Assembly: GCA_038206725.1 (NCBI GenBank)
Contig: JBBRAO010000031.1
Span: forward strand, 1 to 39,131
Length of the DNA: 39,131 nt
Reading direction: 5' to 3'
From: JBAXXL01 sp038206725
GTDB taxonomy: Bacteria > Bacteroidota > Ignavibacteria > Kapaibacteriales > UBA2268
The translations under genes were made by a program, and so were the position numbers. The notes beneath the pieces were generated by a model. The model was not told the DNA's origin and searched no databases. It worked only from the letters and a program-made list of their open reading frames with translations. Every line of letters starts with the position of its first letter. The first letter of the stretch is position 1. Of the stretch, positions 1 through 8,990 are shown one piece after another.

Positions 1-285
1 GTAGTATTGTCCGGCAGAAGAATTATTTAATTTAAAATTTGTAATAATATCGTACCTCTAGTCTTCATTTTATCAATATATATTTTGAATTATATTTCAT
101 TTGCGCAGGATAGACGATTTTATTTTATAATAAATAAAAAAAATGAAATATTTTAAAATAATATTTTCTGCACTTTCCGACTCTTTTTTTCTGCTTTTTG
201 TTATTTTTGAGGCTTATAAATTTCCAAATTTAGAAAATTAGACATTTTTATAAAATTCTTTAACTCGAAAACACATAAATCTTAT
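1..285. other. 5' leader region without a gene
   Basis: No coding region can be supported in this AT-rich stretch. A TATTTTTG match to the Bacteroidetes -7 box (TAnnTTTG) lies at 202-209, about 80 bases before the start of the DUF5916 gene, and may be its promoter. I see no clear -33 TTTG at the right distance, so the promoter call is weak. Confidence 0.4.
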
Positions 286-2907
286 ATGAAAAAAAGCACA
301 AAGCTGATAATACTTGTATTACTATGTTTATTAATTACTGGTTCATACTTATATTCACAAGAATCCGACAAAAGAGCGACGGCAATCAGAATATTCGAAA
401 AACCCCTTATAGACGGTAAATTAAACGATACAATATGGAAGAAAGCCAAGCCGGTGAACGACTTCATCGAGAAGCACCCCGACGAGAACACACCGCCCGG
501 CGAACCAACAGAAATCCGATTTCTATACGATGTGAACAATTTATATATCGGTGCGCGAATGTATCGGGCGAAACCGGACAGCATTGTGGCTTATGTTTCA
601 AAACGCGACAACCCCGGAATGTCGGAGAGAATAATCATTACTTTGGATACATATAACGATAAGAAAACAGCCTTTAGCTTTTCTTTATCTGCCAAAGGAA
701 CGCGCACAGATTACTACCATTCCACTGACGCAGAATACGATAGGGATTACGAATATAACCCTGTTTGGTCCGGCAAAACAATTATTGATTCCTTGGGTTG
801 GACAGCGGAGTTCTGCATCCCATTCAATCAACTAAAATTCAATGAATGGGATAAACAAATATGGGGTTTGAATATGAATCAATATACGCCTTCCTCCCGC
901 GAAGATATATATTGGGTACTTATTCCCAAAAATGAAACAGGGTGGTCGTCGAGATTTGGCAAATTGCTGGGTATAAAAGGCATTACTAAAACACGTCATA
1001 TCGAGTTTTTACCATATCTCACCGGCGGAACAACTTATGATAATACTACATCAGTCATTGGTCAAAGTGTAAAAAATCGCTTTGACGGATTTTGGAATAC
1101 AGGACTAGATGTGAAAATGGACATAAGTTCGAATATGACATTAACAGCAACTGTTAACCCGGATTTTGGGCAAATAGAAGCCGATCCGGCGGTTGTAAAC
1201 TTATCGGAATTTGAAACATACTTCTCCGAGAAGAGACCTTTTTTTATCGAAAACCGCAAGCTATTCGAAAATAGCTTGACTAATTATTTTTATTCACGCC
1301 GTATAGGGTCCACTCCACATTATACTCCTGACGGAGAAAAAGTTGATATGCCTATAAGGACTGCCATATTAACAGCTCTAAAGTTAACCGGTAGAACAGG
1401 AACCGGGATGTCTTTTGGTGCATTGTCAACTTTAGCAAATAGCGAATATGCTCAAGTTACCAGCAATGGTTCTACTGAAAGAGTGCAAATTGAACCATTA
1501 ACGTTAAATAATGTTTTTCGTCTGCAACAGGAGCTGGATAAATCCGGTTCGTCGTTTGGAGCTCAATTAACCACGGCAAACCGTAATATGGGGGATAATT
1601 CAATTTTAAGTTCTATGATTAACAAATCAGCGTATAGCGGAGGATTGGATTATAATATATTTTGGAATAAGAAAAAATATAGTGTTTACGGCTATTTAGG
1701 AGGAAGTCATATAACCGGTTCTCAGACCCAAATGTTGAGTATTCAGAAGAACAGTGCACACTATTATCAAAGACCGGATGCATCGCATTTGGCAATAGAT
1801 AGCGCCGCTACAACAATGTCCGGGTTCATTGGAGGTATGACTTTGAAGAAAAACACAGGGGAGCATTGGCTTTGGTCGCTCGGCGTTCATACCGAGTCAC
1901 CTGGATTAGACTTGAATGACTTAGGAAGGATACAGCACGCCGACCAAATATCTCCTACGGCAAATCTTACATATCGCGATTATAAGCCTTCTAAATGGTA
2001 CAATAATTATCAAGTAACCCTCTCATCAGCTAATCGAATTAATTGGGGATATATATTATTAGCTTCGTCTTTGAAGGAATCGGCATCGCTTTCATTTAAT
2101 GATGATTCCCAACTGGGATTGGATATAAATTATAATTTCGAAGGATTAAGCGATACTAAAACCCGGGGTGGTCCACTTATGGGGACTCCCCAAGAAACTT
2201 GGATGAATTTGGATTATGCAAGCGATGTAACCAAAGATTTCAGATGGTTTATTGGCTATAACAGTATGTTTAAAAACTCAATCAGCAAGGATTTTAAATC
2301 ATTATATCTCAGCTTAACTTATTGTTTCAGCCGCTTACAAGTCTCTTTAGAGCCATATTTTGAATATAACTTAGACCCTCAGCAATATGTTCAAACAATG
2401 TCATCGGATAACGAAATTACTTATGGAAAACGTTATATATTTAGCAATTTAAAACGTTTCACGCTTTCGTCTGCTTTCAGAATGGAATACGCGTTCACAC
2501 CCGATTTGACATTGGAGCTTTATGCCGAACCGTTTATTTCAAATGGAAAATTTAAGAATTACGGCGAGTTGTCCAAACCCGGCTCATATCAATTAAAAGT
2601 GTATGGAAAAGCGCCAAATACAAGTTCAACTGAATTAGCTAACGGAGATTTTTTGATAAATGATTCAGGGACTGAATTTACAATTGTTAAACGGGATTTT
2701 CGATATTTGTCATTCAGAAGTAACTTAGTTTTGCGGTGGGAATGGTTACCGGGAAGTACGCTTTATGTCTTAGCGCAAATAAATAATGTTAAATATGAAA
2801 GTGAATACCAAACAATTGATCCGCTGTCATTCGGCAGTACTTTGTATATGCCGGGGAAATATTCGTTAGCATTAAAAATCAGTTATTGGCTGCCTTATAG
2901 TTTTTAA
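286..2907 (+). CDS. DUF5916 outer-membrane protein with CBM9-like N-terminal domain
   Basis: An 873-residue exported protein. Residues 1-25 form a signal peptide (MKKSTK, then a hydrophobic stretch ending in SYLYSQ). Residues about 30-220 resemble the carbohydrate-binding family 9-like domain (IDGKLNDTIWKKA, then the PPGEPTEIRFLYDVNNLYIG type of opening). The rest matches the DUF5916 family, with the conserved NPDFGQIEADPAVVNLSEFE block around residues 290-310 and EKRPFFIEN just after. The C-terminal half is rich in alternating aromatic/polar strands and ends in an aromatic residue (SYWLPYSF), as expected for an outer-membrane beta-barrel. The family is common in Bacteroidota and relatives; its substrate is not known. 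It is monocistronic, with pyrG following after 166 bases under its own promoter. Confidence 0.85.
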   Translation: MKKSTKLIILVLLCLLITGSYLYSQESDKRATAIRIFEKPLIDGKLNDTIWKKAKPVNDFIEKHPDENTPPGEPTEIRFLYDVNNLYIGARMYRAKPDSIVAYVSKRDNPGMSERIIITLDTYNDKKTAFSFSLSAKGTRTDYYHSTDAEYDRDYEYNPVWSGKTIIDSLGWTAEFCIPFNQLKFNEWDKQIWGLNMNQYTPSSREDIYWVLIPKNETGWSSRFGKLLGIKGITKTRHIEFLPYLTGGTTYDNTTSVIGQSVKNRFDGFWNTGLDVKMDISSNMTLTATVNPDFGQIEADPAVVNLSEFETYFSEKRPFFIENRKLFENSLTNYFYSRRIGSTPHYTPDGEKVDMPIRTAILTALKLTGRTGTGMSFGALSTLANSEYAQVTSNGSTERVQIEPLTLNNVFRLQQELDKSGSSFGAQLTTANRNMGDNSILSSMINKSAYSGGLDYNIFWNKKKYSVYGYLGGSHITGSQTQMLSIQKNSAHYYQRPDASHLAIDSAATTMSGFIGGMTLKKNTGEHWLWSLGVHTESPGLDLNDLGRIQHADQISPTANLTYRDYKPSKWYNNYQVTLSSANRINWGYILLASSLKESASLSFNDDSQLGLDINYNFEGLSDTKTRGGPLMGTPQETWMNLDYASDVTKDFRWFIGYNSMFKNSISKDFKSLYLSLTYCFSRLQVSLEPYFEYNLDPQQYVQTMSSDNEITYGKRYIFSNLKRFTLSSAFRMEYAFTPDLTLELYAEPFISNGKFKNYGELSKPGSYQLKVYGKAPNTSSTELANGDFLINDSGTEFTIVKRDFRYLSFRSNLVLRWEWLPGSTLYVLAQINNVKYESEYQTIDPLSFGSTLYMPGKYSLALKISYWLPYSF

Positions 2908-3002
2908 AAAAAAATCAAAATGGTGGAAAACTTATAAATGATTAATTAACAATAGAATAATCAATTTTTATTTTATATATATAATTCACTTACATCTATA
3001 AT

Positions 3003-3033
3003 TTTGATGTTCAAAAAAAATGCTTTAAGTTTG
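3003..3033 (+). promoter_or_regulatory. Bacteroidetes-type promoter of pyrG
   Basis: TTTG at 3003-3006 and TAAGTTTG at 3026-3033 are separated by 19 bases. This matches the Bacteroidetes sigma-ABfr consensus TTTG-N19-21-TAnnTTTG. It lies about 40 bases upstream of the pyrG start and is the cleanest promoter in the window. Confidence 0.65.
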
Positions 3034-3073
3034 CATATAAAATATATACAAATAATAAATTTGAGAATTTATA

Positions 3074-4705
3074 ATGCCAAAGAAGCAATCGAAAACCAAT
3101 TATATTTTTATTACGGGCGGTGTAATATCATCGCTCGGTAAAGGAATCTCTTCCGCTTCTCTAGGATTGTTGTTGCAATCCCGAGGATATACCGTAACAG
3201 TAATAAAATTAGACCCATATATCAACGTTGACCCCGGTACAATGAGCCCATTACAACACGGGGAAGTGTTTGTAACCGACGATGGTGCTGAAACAGATTT
3301 GGACTTAGGTCATTATGAAAGATTTTTGGGTAAATCTTTAACAAGGGATAATAATCACACCACCGGTCAGGTTTATTTTGAAGTAATCACAAAAGAGCGC
3401 CAAGGAAAATATCTCGGCAAAACAGTTCAAGTGATTCCTCATATAACTGATGAAATTAAGAAAAGAATGTTGGCTTTTGACGATGAGTTCGATTTTGTGA
3501 TTATCGAAATCGGCGGTACAGTAGGCGATATTGAGTCATTGCCATTTTTGGAAGCGCAAAGACAGTTGAATATGGAAGCTAATCATAAAACTTTGAATAT
3601 TCACTTGACTTATGTTCCATACATCAAAGCCGCAGGGGAAATTAAAACGAAACCGACACAACATTCTGTAAAAACTTTGATGGAATATGGAATAAAACCT
3701 GATATTTTGTTGTGCCGTACAGAACAAAAACTCTTAAAAGATGTAAGAGCTAAAATTGCTTTATTTTGTATGGTTGATGTAGATTGTGTTTTTGAAGTCC
3801 TAGATGCTGAAAAAACGATTTACGAAGTACCTCTGATGTTCTCTAAAGATGGTTTACCGGACAGAATTTTGACTAAACTGGGAATGGAAATTAGGGAAAG
3901 TGATTTGAACAAATGGGAAAAATTTGTTGATAAAATCAAAAAACCTAAACATAGTGTTACCATTGCTTTAGTTGGCAAATATACCAATTTGGGCGATGCG
4001 TATAAATCCATCATAGAGGCATTTGTTCACGCCGGTTCAATCAACGATTCGAAAGTGGTTGTCAAACTCGTAAATTCTGAGAAAATAGAAGATAATAATG
4101 TAGATGAACATTTGGCTGAGTTTGATGGTATTTTAATCGGTCCCGGTTTTGGTGATCGCGGAATAGAAGGCAAAATCAAAGCGGCGCGCTATGCTCGAGA
4201 AAACAACGTACCATTTTTCGGTATATGTTTGGGTATGCAATGCGCTGTTATTGAATATGCACGAGACATCTGCGGTTTGAGCAATGCCAATTCTACAGAG
4301 TTTTCCGAAACACCGAACAAGGTGATTGACTTTATGGACGAACAACGTAAAATAACCGATAAAGGCGGCACAATGAGACTTGGCTCATATCCTTGCATTA
4401 TTAAACCGGGAACAAAAGCTTACGAAGCTTATGGGAATGAATATATTAACGAACGCCACCGTCATCGCTATGAAGTAAATAACGATTTTAGAGATTTACT
4501 TCAAGATAATGGAATGATTCTCAGTGGTCTTTCACCGGATAGGAAATTAGTTGAAATGATGGAATTGCCTAACCATCCTTGGTTTATTGGTGTTCAGTTT
4601 CACCCGGAATTAAAATCCCGCGCTGTTACAGGGCATCCATTGTTTATTCAATTTATAAAAGCGGCTGTAAATCACAAATTAAAGAAAGATAAATCAAAAA
4701 TTTAG
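3074..4705 (+). CDS. pyrG: CTP synthase
   Basis: A 543-residue cytosolic CTP synthase that aminates UTP to CTP using ATP and glutamine, the last step of de novo pyrimidine nucleotide synthesis. The N-terminal synthetase domain shows the signature FITGGVISSLGKGISSASLG and the KLDPYINVDPGTMSP block. The C-terminal class I glutamine amidotransferase domain has its nucleophile Cys385 in FFGICLGMQ and the His/Glu pair in GVQFHPELKSRA. Length is normal for the family (E. coli 545). The ATG start follows a good promoter and begins directly before the conserved KTNYIFITGG. Six bases separate it from the next gene, so the two are probably cotranscribed. Confidence 0.98.
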   Translation: MPKKQSKTNYIFITGGVISSLGKGISSASLGLLLQSRGYTVTVIKLDPYINVDPGTMSPLQHGEVFVTDDGAETDLDLGHYERFLGKSLTRDNNHTTGQVYFEVITKERQGKYLGKTVQVIPHITDEIKKRMLAFDDEFDFVIIEIGGTVGDIESLPFLEAQRQLNMEANHKTLNIHLTYVPYIKAAGEIKTKPTQHSVKTLMEYGIKPDILLCRTEQKLLKDVRAKIALFCMVDVDCVFEVLDAEKTIYEVPLMFSKDGLPDRILTKLGMEIRESDLNKWEKFVDKIKKPKHSVTIALVGKYTNLGDAYKSIIEAFVHAGSINDSKVVVKLVNSEKIEDNNVDEHLAEFDGILIGPGFGDRGIEGKIKAARYARENNVPFFGICLGMQCAVIEYARDICGLSNANSTEFSETPNKVIDFMDEQRKITDKGGTMRLGSYPCIIKPGTKAYEAYGNEYINERHRHRYEVNNDFRDLLQDNGMILSGLSPDRKLVEMMELPNHPWFIGVQFHPELKSRAVTGHPLFIQFIKAAVNHKLKKDKSKI

Positions 4706-4711
4706 AAAATT

Positions 4712-5950
4712 ATGAAGATTGATTCGATAATATTAGCAGAAGAACGTTCGTCAGAGAACTTTTACCCATTTTCCATTATGCACTGCGTATGGGAAATCAG
4801 GGTGGGTGCTTTTTTGCTATTCGAAAAAGCCGGAAACTATTTTCCCGATTCTAAAATAATGTTTTCAGGCAGAAAAGAGCATCTGGATTCATTCAAAAGA
4901 CGGTATGCTAAAACAAACGATGTTGAGCTGAAGGGTTGTGTTATGCTGGTTAGGGCTTCTGTCATTCCGGATATCAATCTTCGTGAAGTTAGTATTAATT
5001 GTCACGATAAACTGCCGATTAAACTAATGCAGGATAACGAATGCGTCGGTATTATTTACGAAAGCGATTCGCTAAAATTTAATGAAAATAAGTTATTCGA
5101 AGACTATTTAGAGGATTATCAAACAGTCGAAAACGGATTGGAAGTATTACTTACTTCTATTAAGTATTTGTGGGATGCATTCGAATTAGTCGGCAATCAA
5201 ATTGAACTGGACAAGGCTTATTTTCCGCTTTACAAACCATTCATCAAGTCGAATCATTACGGTGTATATGGTCTTGAAAAAGATGAGATTTACTTAGGGA
5301 AAAATATCAGTATAGCACCCGGAGTGATAATAGACGCGACTGAAGGTGCGGTAATTATTTCCGATAATGTTAAAATAATGGCAAATTCCGTGATAATCGG
5401 ACCGTGCTTTATTGGCGAAAATTCGGTGATAAAAATCGGTGCAAAGATATACGAAAACTGCGCTATCGGCAACAACTGCAAAATTGGCGGCGAACTTGAA
5501 AACGCAATCATCCAAGCCTATAGTAACAAACAGCACGAAGGATTCCTAGGGCATTCATACATAGGGGAATGGGTCAATTTAGGTGCCGACACGAACAACT
5601 CCGATTTGAAAAACACTTACGAGAATATCACAGTCAATTTGAACGGCAAAACCGTAAAAACCGAAAGGATGTTCTTGGGTCTGCTTTGTGGAGACCATAC
5701 GAAATCGGGCATTAATACTATGTTCACGACAGGTACTGTTGCCGGAATATGCGGTATATTAGTTAAAAAATGGTTTCTACCTAACTTCATTCCATCATTT
5801 TCTTGGGGCGGGGGACACCATTCACCTGTTTATCACTTGGAAAAGGCGTTGAACACGATAAACACAGTGATGGCGAGACGAGGAAAAGAGTTGTCAGCCG
5901 AGGAAAAAGTGCTTTTAGAAATGGAATACCATAAGGTGAAACAGCAATAA
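4712..5950 (+). CDS. GlmU-like sugar nucleotidyltransferase/acetyltransferase (alternative bacterial GlmU type)
   Basis: A 412-residue protein resembling the alternative bifunctional UDP-GlcNAc enzyme typical of Bacteroidetes. The N-terminal half (about 1-180) includes the NFYPFSIMHCVWEIRVGAFLLFEK block, a divergent nucleotidyltransferase region. From about residue 190 the protein shows hexapeptide repeats of the left-handed beta-helix type (IYLGKNISIAPGVIID, ISDNVKIMANSVIIG, IGENSVIKIGAKIYENCAIG), with the acceptor-site region GEWVNLGADTNNSDLKNTYENI. It probably supplies UDP-GlcNAc for cell-wall and lipid A synthesis; the exact sugar is inferred from the family. It follows pyrG by 6 bases, which suggests a UTP/CTP-nucleotide sugar operon, and ends 42 bases before ssrA. 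Confidence 0.85.
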   Translation: MKIDSIILAEERSSENFYPFSIMHCVWEIRVGAFLLFEKAGNYFPDSKIMFSGRKEHLDSFKRRYAKTNDVELKGCVMLVRASVIPDINLREVSINCHDKLPIKLMQDNECVGIIYESDSLKFNENKLFEDYLEDYQTVENGLEVLLTSIKYLWDAFELVGNQIELDKAYFPLYKPFIKSNHYGVYGLEKDEIYLGKNISIAPGVIIDATEGAVIISDNVKIMANSVIIGPCFIGENSVIKIGAKIYENCAIGNNCKIGGELENAIIQAYSNKQHEGFLGHSYIGEWVNLGADTNNSDLKNTYENITVNLNGKTVKTERMFLGLLCGDHTKSGINTMFTTGTVAGICGILVKKWFLPNFIPSFSWGGGHHSPVYHLEKALNTINTVMARRGKELSAEEKVLLEMEYHKVKQQ

Positions 5951-5992
5951 ATAGGCGAATCATACGTTTGATTGAATAGTTATTTGATAATT

Positions 5993-6359
5993 GGGGATGT
6001 ACTGGATTCGACGGGGTGACTGAGTTTATAGTCGCGTTCCGTGCTTGCTCGGTGATGCACGTTAATTCAACCGTTCAAACAATAAATGCAAACTATGATT
6101 ATGCATTAGCCGCTTAATTAAATATTAATTAACCCGCTACATCTGGGTGCGTGTTTGCCTGTCGGCAAGTGCTTAGGTGTCGAAAATAGATAGGATCGCC
6201 AAGGGGTAGTGCGGATATGCCCAAGGTTAAAAAATCATCCGATATGCGATGTATTCCTGCTTACCGGAAAATACTGAGTAGAAAATTCGTAGATAAGCTA
6301 TGAATGTAGAAGCTATCGACAATGCTCTTCGGACGCGGGTTCAATTCCCGCCATCTCCA
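5993..6359 (+). ncRNA. ssrA: tmRNA (ssrA)
   Basis: Transfer-messenger RNA that rescues stalled ribosomes with SmpB. The 5' end GGGGATG (5993-5999) pairs with CATCTCC (6352-6358) to form the acceptor stem, including one G-T wobble; A6359 is the discriminator. CCA is not encoded. The T-arm lies in GCGGGTTCAATTCCCGC. The tag reading frame starts at GCA 6088 and ends at TAA 6115-6117: GCA AAC TAT GAT TAT GCA TTA GCC GCT, giving ANYDYALAA. Length is 367 bases and the gene is a single piece, not permuted. A strong terminator follows at 6373-6407. The 3' 37 bases are duplicated at 14467-14503, marking it as an integration site. Confidence 0.97.
6088..6117 (+). other. tmRNA tag-peptide reading frame (ANYDYALAA)
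   Basis: The mRNA-like part of ssrA. It begins with the GCA resume codon after AATAAAT and ends with TAA, encoding Ala-Asn-Tyr-Asp-Tyr-Ala-Leu-Ala-Ala. The C-terminal ALAA is the usual degron recognised by ClpXP-type proteases. Confidence 0.9.
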
Positions 6360-6360
6360 C
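6324..6360 (+). repeat. att-like site, ssrA copy (left end of island)
   Basis: The last 37 bases of ssrA plus one flanking base, from GCTCTTCGGACGCGG through CATCTCCAC. They are repeated without mismatch at 14467-14503. The 3' ends of tmRNA and tRNA genes, especially the T-arm, are classic tyrosine-integrase attachment sites. The intact ssrA is on this side, so this is the left junction. Confidence 0.8.
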
Positions 6361-6372
6361 AAATAAAAACAC

Positions 6373-6407
6373 GGGAACCCTGACGATTCGGGGTTCCTTT
6401 TTTTTTT
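6373..6407 (+). terminator. Terminator of ssrA (joint copy 1)
   Basis: GGAACCC at 6374-6380 pairs with GGGTTCC at 6391-6397 across a 10-base loop, followed by a long T run. This is the first of six related copies of this hairpin in 6.3-17.8 kb. Confidence 0.9.
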
Positions 6408-6435
6408 GGATTATGATTTTCAAAAAAAATATTGT

Positions 6436-6443
6436 TATTTTTG
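6436..6443 (+). promoter_or_regulatory. Probable -7 box (TATTTTTG) for the Doc operon
   Basis: TATTTTTG fits the Bacteroidetes TAnnTTTG -7 element and lies 38 bases before the ATG at 6482. Its position downstream of the ATG at 6413 argues against that upstream start. No well-spaced -33 TTTG is visible. Confidence 0.45.
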
Positions 6444-6481
6444 CATATCGTTTATTAAGATTATTTATAAAGGTTTATAAA

Positions 6482-7501
6482 ATGGCTAAAGATTTAACAA
6501 ATTCAGGTTTGGACAGACAAAACATTCTTAATAACCCTTATGCTCTTTCTGAGATTCAAAAAGCGGTTACAATCAAAGGCATCGTTTTCGAGGATGTTTA
6601 TAGATTTACCAAAGAACAAATTGCAAGATTTTTCGAAGTTGACACAAGAACAATTGAACGTTATCTTGAATCGAATATGGATGAAATCAGCCAAAACGGT
6701 TACGAGGTTTTACGAGGTAACAGATTAAAAGAACTGAAGATAGCTATAAATAGCAGTTTTGATACCGACATTGATGTCGGTACCAAAACTACGGTATTGG
6801 GATTGTTTGATTTTAAGTCTTTGTTAAACATAGGGATGCTTCTTTCTGAGAGTAAACGGGCAGAATTACTCAGAAAAGCAATGTTGGATATTGTTATTGA
6901 TATTATCAATCAGAAGACCGGTGGTGGTACGAAATATATTAACCAACGTGATGAAGATTTTATTTATGCTTGGTTTCAAGAAGAAAACTACCGGAAGCAG
7001 TTTACCAATGCGTTGAGGGATTATGTAGATATGGGCAATTTTAAATATCCGATGTACACAAATAAAATTTATGTGAGTATATTCAAAGAAAATGCTGATG
7101 AATACAGACAAATCTTAAATCTTAGTTTAAAAGATAAAGTACGCGATACTTTTTATTCGGAAGTTTTGGATTTAATATCTGCTTATGAAGCCGGGTTTGC
7201 AGATATTTTAAAACATAACTCCATAATTAAAGATAGGAAACTAAACAGTTGGGAAGTTGATAAATTATTCAAAGAGTTCGAAAGTTTAGCACATTGGAAA
7301 CCCCTGATAGAAAGAGCAAGGAATAAAATGGCAAGCAGAGACTTAGCTTTTCGTGACGCATTACATAATCAATTGAAAGAATATATTACACCTCTTAAAG
7401 CTAATGAATTCGAAAGATTTTTAGGTGACAAGAGCAAAGAACTTTCAGAAAGATTAGAAGAAGCGAAGGATGTATTCAAACGTCTCAAGGAACGCGAGTA
7501 A
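6482..7501 (+). CDS. Large DNA-binding-type partner of Doc toxin
   Basis: About 339 residues from the ATG at 6482 (MAKDLTNSGLDRQN). An in-frame ATG at 6413 lies against the ssrA terminator and upstream of the likely -7 box, so it is rejected. Residues about 40-75 (FTKEQIARFFEVDTRTIERYL) look like a helix-turn-helix. The following GTKTTVLGLFDFKSLLNIGMLL recalls RhuM/antirepressor-like proteins. The C-terminus is helical and charged, a possible coiled coil (SKELSERLEEAKDVFKRLKERE). Its stop overlaps the doc start (TAATG at 7499-7503), so the pair is translationally coupled, and by position it is the likely antitoxin or regulator. The function is inferred from this pairing; no exact family name is claimed. 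Confidence 0.7.
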   Translation: MAKDLTNSGLDRQNILNNPYALSEIQKAVTIKGIVFEDVYRFTKEQIARFFEVDTRTIERYLESNMDEISQNGYEVLRGNRLKELKIAINSSFDTDIDVGTKTTVLGLFDFKSLLNIGMLLSESKRAELLRKAMLDIVIDIINQKTGGGTKYINQRDEDFIYAWFQEENYRKQFTNALRDYVDMGNFKYPMYTNKIYVSIFKENADEYRQILNLSLKDKVRDTFYSEVLDLISAYEAGFADILKHNSIIKDRKLNSWEVDKLFKEFESLAHWKPLIERARNKMASRDLAFRDALHNQLKEYITPLKANEFERFLGDKSKELSERLEEAKDVFKRLKERE

Positions 7502-7932
7502 TGGAAATTATTTATATACCTATAGACGATGCACTTCAACTACATTTACGGACAGTTGAGGTGAGCGGTGGTGGTTCAACCGGTCGAAACGATATTGGAC
7601 TTTTAGATGGCGTTTTAAATAATATTCAAAATGATGATTATTATCCTACGTTTGAAGAAAAATTGACTCATTTATTCTTTTCAGCTAATAAATTTCACTG
7701 TTTCCAAGATGGTAACAAACGTATTGCAATTACGTTAGGTGCACAATTCCTTTTAATTAATGGCTTTACATTTATCGTTCCTAAGTTTATTAGAGAAATG
7801 GAAAATATTAGTTATCACGTAGCGGCAAATCGAATTGATAAAGAACTCTTAAAAAACATTATTACTGAGATATTATACTCAGAAGAATTGAGCGAAGAAA
7901 CGCGGCTAAGAATCCTAAATTCTATCAGTTAA
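7501..7932 (+). CDS. doc: Death-on-curing (Doc/Fic family) toxin
   Basis: 143 residues with the Doc form of the Fic motif, H66-C-F-Q-D-G-N-K-R74, rather than the Fic form ending in GNGR. Characterised Doc proteins phosphorylate elongation factor EF-Tu and halt translation; for this protein the target is inferred. Length is normal for Doc (about 125-145). The ATG overlaps the TAA of the upstream gene (TAATG), so production is coupled to the large partner, which replaces the small Phd antitoxin of the P1 system. The gene is followed after 18 bases by a strong terminator. It is the first cargo of the ssrA island. Confidence 0.88.
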   Translation: MEIIYIPIDDALQLHLRTVEVSGGGSTGRNDIGLLDGVLNNIQNDDYYPTFEEKLTHLFFSANKFHCFQDGNKRIAITLGAQFLLINGFTFIVPKFIREMENISYHVAANRIDKELLKNIITEILYSEELSEETRLRILNSIS

Positions 7933-7949
7933 TATATAGATAAAAACAC

Positions 7950-7982
7950 GGGAACCCTGATGATTCGGGGTTCCTTTTTTTT
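7950..7982 (+). terminator. Terminator after doc (joint copy 2)
   Basis: GGAACCC at 7951-7957 and GGGTTCC at 7968-7974, then a T run. The 20 bases before and within the left arm are almost identical to those of the ssrA terminator, showing duplication rather than chance similarity. Confidence 0.88.
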
Positions 7983-8028
7983 TGGATATGTAGTGTAGCA
8001 AAAAAAATATCAACAATTAAAAAAAAAG

Positions 8029-8061
8029 CTTGTTTATTATAAATATTTTTTTATAGTTTTG
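8029..8061 (+). promoter_or_regulatory. Promoter of the GIY-YIG gene (joint promoter copy 1)
   Basis: CTTG at 8029-8032 and TAGTTTTG at 8054-8061 are 21 bases apart, a fit to the Bacteroidetes promoter. The block around CTTGTTTATTATAAAT is shared with the promoters at 11530 and 17864, including the normally unconserved spacer. Confidence 0.6.
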
Positions 8062-8126
8062 CATATAATTAAGTGCATTTCGTAAAGAAATGAAATAAAT
8101 GAACTGTAATATTAATTAATTTAAAA

Positions 8127-8990
8127 ATGAAAATGGCAAAAACAATCACAATATTTTTAAAAGATGGCGACCCGAATGGCATAATTAGTTGCGAAGTATC
8201 TAATTGGTCAGGTAAAGCCTATAAAATTCCACGCGTGAGGATCAAAGAATGTACAGATCTTCAATATATAAAAAGTACTGGAATCTATTTACTCTTCGGA
8301 AAAAATGATGAAGCAAAAGACCAAGTGTATATAGGTGAAGCGGAATCTATTTTGACAAGACTCAATCAACACCTTACCGAAAAAGATTTTTGGAATGAAG
8401 CAGTGGTCTTCATCAAGAAAGATGAAAATCTAAATAAAGCCCACATAAAATATTTAGAAAACGGATTATATGATATTGCGAAAAAGGCTAATCGCTATAA
8501 AGTTACAAATTCTGTAACTCCAACAAAATCTTCACTATCAGAATCTGACCGAGAAGAAATGAAAGAATTTATTGAGTATATTAAAATGGTAGTAAATACC
8601 TTAGGTCATAAAGTATTTGACGATAAGCGGGAATTGAAACCAAAGCAAAAACCTTCCATTTACAAAATTCATGCAATTAGGGGTGCAGATGGCATTGGTG
8701 AGCCAACATCCGACGGCTTTGTAGTATTTAAAGGTTCCAAGGCCTCTATCATTACAGTACCTTCGTTATCTCCAAATTTCATAAAATTTAGACAGAAGTT
8801 AATTGATGAAGGTACTTTGGTAGAAAAAGGTGAATGTTATGAATTCTCTGATGATTATATTTTTAGTAGTCCTTCTACCGCTGCAATGATTATATTGGGA
8901 AGAAATGCAAATGGACTCCAAGAGTGGAAACTAGATGATGGAACACAACTAAGAGCTTCCGAAACTATAGAAAATATTACGACAAGTTAA
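8127..8990 (+). CDS. GIY-YIG nuclease-like protein with C-terminal DUF4357
   Basis: 287 residues. The GIY-YIG domain occupies about 48-125: GIY at 52-54, YIG at 68-70, the Arg78 region (ILTRLNQH) and the metal-binding Glu111 in HIKYLENGLYDIA. All key residues of the family are present, so it could be an active endonuclease. Residues about 190-285 (DGFVVFKGSKA, then SPSTAAMIILGRNANGLQEW) match DUF4357, which often accompanies GIY-YIG domains and restriction enzymes. It could start at 8127 or at the second ATG, 8133. It is a single-gene cassette with its own promoter and lies within the ssrA island. A role in DNA defence or mobility is inferred from the domains and place. Confidence 0.85.
   Translation: MKMAKTITIFLKDGDPNGIISCEVSNWSGKAYKIPRVRIKECTDLQYIKSTGIYLLFGKNDEAKDQVYIGEAESILTRLNQHLTEKDFWNEAVVFIKKDENLNKAHIKYLENGLYDIAKKANRYKVTNSVTPTKSSLSESDREEMKEFIEYIKMVVNTLGHKVFDDKRELKPKQKPSIYKIHAIRGADGIGEPTSDGFVVFKGSKASIITVPSLSPNFIKFRQKLIDEGTLVEKGECYEFSDDYIFSSPSTAAMIILGRNANGLQEWKLDDGTQLRASETIENITTS

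Noticed and set aside
6413..6481. Upstream ATG for the Doc partner gene
   Set aside because: It lies against the ssrA terminator and before the likely -7 box; the added residues look like translated promoter.
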